A DNA stretch of 64,000 nucleotides from AP-15 sp963790875 (GTDB taxonomy: Bacteria > Pseudomonadota > Alphaproteobacteria > ATCC43930 > CGMCC-115725), in the NCBI GenBank assembly GCA_963790875.1, contig CAWBQT010000011.1:1-64000 (forward strand). The letters run 5' to 3'. Below are positions 60,387 through 64,000 of this stretch, one piece after another. The translations under genes and the position numbers were made by a program. Below the pieces are notes generated by a model. The model made no database searches. It worked only from the letters and a program-made list of their open reading frames with translations, and was not told the DNA's origin. Position 1 is the stretch's first letter; each line of letters starts with the position of its first letter.

Positions 60387-63300
60387 TCACCCCGTTGCGG
60401 CAATCGCCGGCTCAGTCAGTTCGTCGAGCAATGCCTTGGCTTCTTTTAGGTCGAGCGTGTCGAAGCCCTCGGTGAACCAGCCGTAGACCGGCGCGAGCAA
60501 GTCGCGGGCCTGCTGCCGTTTGCCCTCATCGCGCCACAGCCGGGCCAGGCTCGTCGCCGCGCGCAATTCCCAGGACTTTGCCTGCTGCGCGCGGGCAATG
60601 GCGATGGCGCGCTCGAAATGCGGCTGCGCCTTCGCCGCGTCCGGCTCGGGCGACATCAGCGCGATTTCGCCGGCGGTTCGGTGGATCTCGGCCTCGCACC
60701 ATTTTTCCTTGGTTGTCTCCGCCGCTGTCATCGCTTCGCCGATGCAGCGCCAAGCCGCCTCGAATTGCCCAAGCTCCGCATGGGCGCGGGCCAGGTGCGC
60801 CAAAAAGAATGGCATAAAAAGTGTCGCTCCCGCTGTCCGCATGGCGGCCATCCCGGAGATCAGAATTTCGGTCGCGTCCGAAGCCCTGCCGGTCAGGGCC
60901 AGTACGCAACCTTGGCTCACCATTCCCAACGCCTTCCGAAACAGGGAACCTTTTTCTTCGGCCAGAGCGACTTGCTCTCGGGCTTGCGCGGCTGCCACGG
61001 CACGGTTGCCGCAAAGGGTATACAGTATTGAGGTATGGAATAAAGCGAACATCACCGTTGCCGCTTGACCTATTTCTCGCCCATTCCTGAGTGCGTCGTC
61101 GGCGTCTCTGAGCGCGGCCTCGGGATAGCCAAGCGGCCACAGAGCCAACGACCGGAAGGCTAAGATCATCACCGCAGTGTCTTGGCCAAACCGCGTCGCC
61201 AGCGGACGATGCTCGGCAGGATCGTAGAGTGCGAGCGCCTGATCAAAGTGTTCCCGGGCTTCCGCGATGTCCCCCGTAACCAAAAAGGAGTTCCCCATCA
61301 GGCGATGCCCAAGCATGAGCGGGGCTGTCGCCCTTTGCTTCTCCGCCAGCGCCAGGAACTGCGCCGCGAGATCGCGACTGGCGTCGCCATTGAACGCCAC
61401 AAAGCTCGCGGACCAGAAGGCGAAGAGGACCGAGAACAGCAGCAGCGGATCTTCGGGAGGCTCTCCCAGCGCTTCCGCTTGCTCGATCAGCAAACGTGCC
61501 CGCTCCGCAGCCGCCTTGGTCTCCGTGGCGGCAAAGCCTTTGACATGGTTGAGTGGGGTGATCAGCGCGACCTGAAGCTTGATCTGCTCGCGACGCAATG
61601 CCGCCGTGCCGGGCAGGGCCGCGATCTGCTCGAGGGCATGGGTGATCTGGGCCGCGGCTTCGACCAGCGCCGAGCGCGCCTGTGACTGCTGACCGGCCTT
61701 GCCCCACAGACAAGCGGCCTTCTCGATCAGCCCGGCCTCGGTGCAGTGATGCGCCAGGATCTCGGGCTGGCTCTCGGCGATCTCGGCGAATTGGCTTTCG
61801 AGGGTTTCGGCGATACGGGCGTGAAGTGCGCGTCGCGGTTCGCGCAGCAGCATGCCATAGGCCGCATCCTGCACGAGGGCATGCTTGAACAGGTAGCTCG
61901 CCTGCGGCGCCACGCCCTGCCGGGACAGCAACCCTGCCTGAACGAGACGGTCGAGCGCCGATCCCAGTTCCGCCTCGGGCTTGCGCGCCACCGAAGCTAG
62001 CAGCGCATGCGAGAACTCCCGGCCGATCGCCGAGCCGATCTGCGCAACCTCCTTGGCCGGGCCGAGCCGGTCGAGCCGCGCCATCAGCGAGTCGTGCAAA
62101 CTCGCCGGCACCGCCAGGGCCGGCGACGGAACCGCGGCAACCGTGCGGCGGGCCGCGCCCTCGCTCTCCGCCTCCAGCACCGCCTTCGTCATCTCCTCGA
62201 CGAACAGCGGAATGCCGTCGGTGCGCTCGACGATCTCCGCCATCACATCCGCCGGCAGCGCGTTGTTCCCGACCAGCCGCGCGATGATGGCGGCCGCCTC
62301 GCGCTCGCCAAGCCGGTTGAGCGTCAGGCTCGTCACATGCGACTGTCCTACCCACGGCGCGTTGAACTCGGGGCGGAACGTCACGATGACCAGAACCGGA
62401 AGAGTTTTAATCCGGTCTACGATCCGGCCGAGCACTTCCAGGCTCGTCGGGTCGATCCAGTGCAAATCCTCGAAGATCATCAGCACCGGTTGCCGGCGTG
62501 CCAACCCCGCGAGTTGCGACATCAGCGCTTCCAGCACTCTCTGCCGGCGCTGTTCCGGGGCCAGCTCGAGCGCGGGATAGCGCCCATCATTGGGCAGCGA
62601 CAGCATCTCGGCGAAGAGTGCGGCATCCTCGGGCGAGGTCGAGGTCTGTGCGAGCACCGCATCGAGCTTGTCGAGCTTTCCCTGCGGTTTGTCGTCGTAC
62701 GCCAGTCCGGCGGCGCGTTCGATCTGGCCGATGATCGGGTGGAATGCGCTGTCGGTGCGCTGCGGCGAGCAGAAATAGCGCAAGCGCGTGTATGGTTCGG
62801 CGGCGAGGCGTTCCAGGAGTGCGGCCGTGAGCCGCGATTTGCCGATGCCTGCCTCGCCGGAGAACAGCACCACCTGGCCTTCACCCGTCTTTGCCCGGGA
62901 CCAGCGCCGAAGCAGCAATTCGGATTCTTCTTCCCGCCCGACGAGGGCGGTCAGGCCGGTCGTGTGCAGGGCGTCAAAGCGGCTCTCCACGGAACGCGCC
63001 CGCAGCGCCGCCCAGGCCGGCGCCGGGCCGGCGATGCCCTTGAGGTCCCTAACGCCGAGGTCCTTCAGCTCGAAGAGATTGCCGAGCAGCCGTCGCGTGC
63101 CGTCGGCGATGACGACGGCACCAGGCTCGGCGAGAGCCTGCAGGCGCGCCGCGAGGTTTGGCGTCTCGCCGACGACCGCCTGCTCCTGTGCCGCACCGGC
63201 GCCGATGAGGTCGCCGACCACGACAAGCCCGGTGGCGATGCCGACCCGCACCTGCAACGGAACGCCGTGGGCCTTCAGCCCACGGGCTTGTCCCGTGGGG

Positions 63301-63836
63301 GCGGTCGTGAGCTTCGGTACCGCCTCGATCAGGGCAAGCCCGGCCTGCACAGCGTGCTCGGCGTCATGCTCGTGGGCCAGCGGGTAGCCGAAATAGGCCA
63401 GCACCCCGTCGCCCATGTACTTGGCGACGAACCCGCCGGCCTTGCCGATGAGCTCGGCGCAGCAGCGGTGATAGGCGCCGATGACCTCGCGCAAATCCTC
63501 GGGATCGAGCCGCGCCGAGAGTGCCGTCGAGCCGACCAGATCGCAGAACATGACGGTGAGCTGCCGGCGCTCGGCATCGGGTTGTACCGGTGCGGGTACT
63601 GGAGCCGACACCGATGCCGGCGTCGCGGTCACAACGGCGGGCGGCGCTGCGGCGCCTATCGCGGCAATGGCGGAGAGGAGCTTTCGGCGATGGCCGACCG
63701 CGGTCACACCGATAGCGATCAGGTCCTCAGCCGTCAGGTCCGGCAGGACAACTCCGTCGACTTCATTGGCCCGGAACGCCGGCTCGTATTGTTCAAGACC
63801 AAGCTGCTGAAGCCAACTCGCGACATCGATCGCCAT
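60387..63836 (-). CDS. SAM-domain class III adenylate/guanylate cyclase with AAA ATPase and TPR repeats
   Basis: 1149 residues from ATG 63836 (GAGGGC upstream; frame open to 63941). Order: SAM domain (MAIDVASWLQQLGLEQYEPA, about 1-62); class III cyclase (ERRQLTVMFCDLVGSTALSA and FVAKYMGDGVLAYFGYPLAH, metal Asp residues present); AAA/STAND ATPase with Walker A VVLFSGEAGIGKSRLTAALL and Walker B PVLMIFEDLHWIDPTSLEV; then TPR-type helices to the C-terminus (for example HHCTEAGLIEKAACLWGKAG and SELGQFEAAWRC-like turns). It may make a cyclic nucleotide in response to a signal sensed by the TPR region; whether it is active is not shown. Confidence 0.92.
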   Translation of the reverse strand: MAIDVASWLQQLGLEQYEPAFRANEVDGVVLPDLTAEDLIAIGVTAVGHRRKLLSAIAAIGAAAPPAVVTATPASVSAPVPAPVQPDAERRQLTVMFCDLVGSTALSARLDPEDLREVIGAYHRCCAELIGKAGGFVAKYMGDGVLAYFGYPLAHEHDAEHAVQAGLALIEAVPKLTTAPTGQARGLKAHGVPLQVRVGIATGLVVVGDLIGAGAAQEQAVVGETPNLAARLQALAEPGAVVIADGTRRLLGNLFELKDLGVRDLKGIAGPAPAWAALRARSVESRFDALHTTGLTALVGREEESELLLRRWSRAKTGEGQVVLFSGEAGIGKSRLTAALLERLAAEPYTRLRYFCSPQRTDSAFHPIIGQIERAAGLAYDDKPQGKLDKLDAVLAQTSTSPEDAALFAEMLSLPNDGRYPALELAPEQRRQRVLEALMSQLAGLARRQPVLMIFEDLHWIDPTSLEVLGRIVDRIKTLPVLVIVTFRPEFNAPWVGQSHVTSLTLNRLGEREAAAIIARLVGNNALPADVMAEIVERTDGIPLFVEEMTKAVLEAESEGAARRTVAAVPSPALAVPASLHDSLMARLDRLGPAKEVAQIGSAIGREFSHALLASVARKPEAELGSALDRLVQAGLLSRQGVAPQASYLFKHALVQDAAYGMLLREPRRALHARIAETLESQFAEIAESQPEILAHHCTEAGLIEKAACLWGKAGQQSQARSALVEAAAQITHALEQIAALPGTAALRREQIKLQVALITPLNHVKGFAATETKAAAERARLLIEQAEALGEPPEDPLLLFSVLFAFWSASFVAFNGDASRDLAAQFLALAEKQRATAPLMLGHRLMGNSFLVTGDIAEAREHFDQALALYDPAEHRPLATRFGQDTAVMILAFRSLALWPLGYPEAALRDADDALRNGREIGQAATVMFALFHTSILYTLCGNRAVAAAQAREQVALAEEKGSLFRKALGMVSQGCVLALTGRASDATEILISGMAAMRTAGATLFMPFFLAHLARAHAELGQFEAAWRCIGEAMTAAETTKEKWCEAEIHRTAGEIALMSPEPDAAKAQPHFERAIAIARAQQAKSWELRAATSLARLWRDEGKRQQARDLLAPVYGWFTEGFDTLDLKEAKALLDELTEPAIAATG

Positions 63837-64000
63837 TACGGGAGCCCTCGTGCGGGAGACCACCGTCTGCCGATTGAGCCGTGACAGCAACAGGGCCGTT
63901 TCAACTTGCCTCGAAGCGCCGCGAAGAGCGAGAGGCGTCAAGCGGCGGCAGGAGGAATAAGGCTCTCCACCCCGTGCTGACCTTCGCGGCGCGTCGAGAC

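Noticed and set aside
62007..63884. 625-codon plus-strand open frame
   Set aside because: Antisense shadow of the cyclase-AAA-TPR gene.

Overview
The window is high-GC, gene-dense chromosomal DNA from a free-living alphaproteobacterium, most like soil or plant-associated Rhizobiales/Rhodospirillales. This rests on gene content: many CaiB/BaiF CoA-transferases, amidohydrolase-2 proteins, luciferase-like monooxygenases, a SAM-cyclase-AAA-TPR protein, GCGGGAGGGTGAGGGG-type palindromic repeats and Shine-Dalgarno sites of the GGAGG type. No rRNA, complete tRNA or CRISPR array was seen.

Layout. 0-2.9 kb: a partial winged-helix regulator at the left edge, then decayed genes (SDR tail, rmuC, DUF952) and an intact YkgJ-type Cys-cluster protein. 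2.9-14 kb: catabolic enzymes (two luciferase-like monooxygenases, a Baeyer-Villiger type monooxygenase with a tandem-repeat partner, lipase, dienelactone hydrolase, HpcH/HpaI aldolase, amidase, VOC protein). 14.1-19.1 kb: a scrap yard holding a Tn3 transposase remnant, a frameshifted CocE/NonD hydrolase, a nucleotidyltransferase fragment, an ECF sigma remnant, a VapBC-like pair with a broken toxin and a displaced partial copy of a cupin gene. Two intact paralogous secreted proteins of unknown family sit among them. 19.3-31.4 kb: a surface/export region with a secreted YVTN propeller-beta-helix protein, a three-gene operon (Tat-exported copper-radical oxidase, HlyD-type membrane protein, BcsA-like glycosyltransferase with C-terminal PilZ-like region), an amidohydrolase/epoxide-hydrolase/cupin operon and a secreted beta-helix protein. 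31.5-33.6 kb: a convergent restriction-modification-like pair with a frameshifted nuclease candidate, and a scrambled amidase remnant. 33.6-49.9 kb: mainly catabolism and CoA-thioester chemistry (amidohydrolases, PEP-mutase family, CaiB proteins including an 874-residue double-domain one, MmgE/PrpD, aldo-keto reductase, MetE-like protein, M20 hydrolase) plus DNA polymerase IV. 50-64 kb: a secreted glycosidase-like protein, an ECF sigma/anti-sigma pair, a molybdopterin hydroxylase large subunit, SDR, SnoaL-like protein, GST, a MATE exporter behind an attenuator-like leader, and a giant cyclase-AAA-TPR protein.

How the genes work together. The best candidate for an unusual system is the minus-strand operon at 21.0-25.9 kb. 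All expected copper ligands of the galactose/glyoxal oxidase family are visible, and the enzyme is encoded with a processive glycan synthase and a membrane fusion-type protein. This recalls the Streptomyces cslA-glxA pair, with an HlyD protein added. Much of the rest looks like a scattered set for oxidising and breaking down carboxylated ring or lipid substrates through CoA thioesters.

Caution: at least six otherwise convincing genes carry a single apparent frameshift, so either the assembly has indel errors or the region is decaying. Both readings are kept open in the entries.
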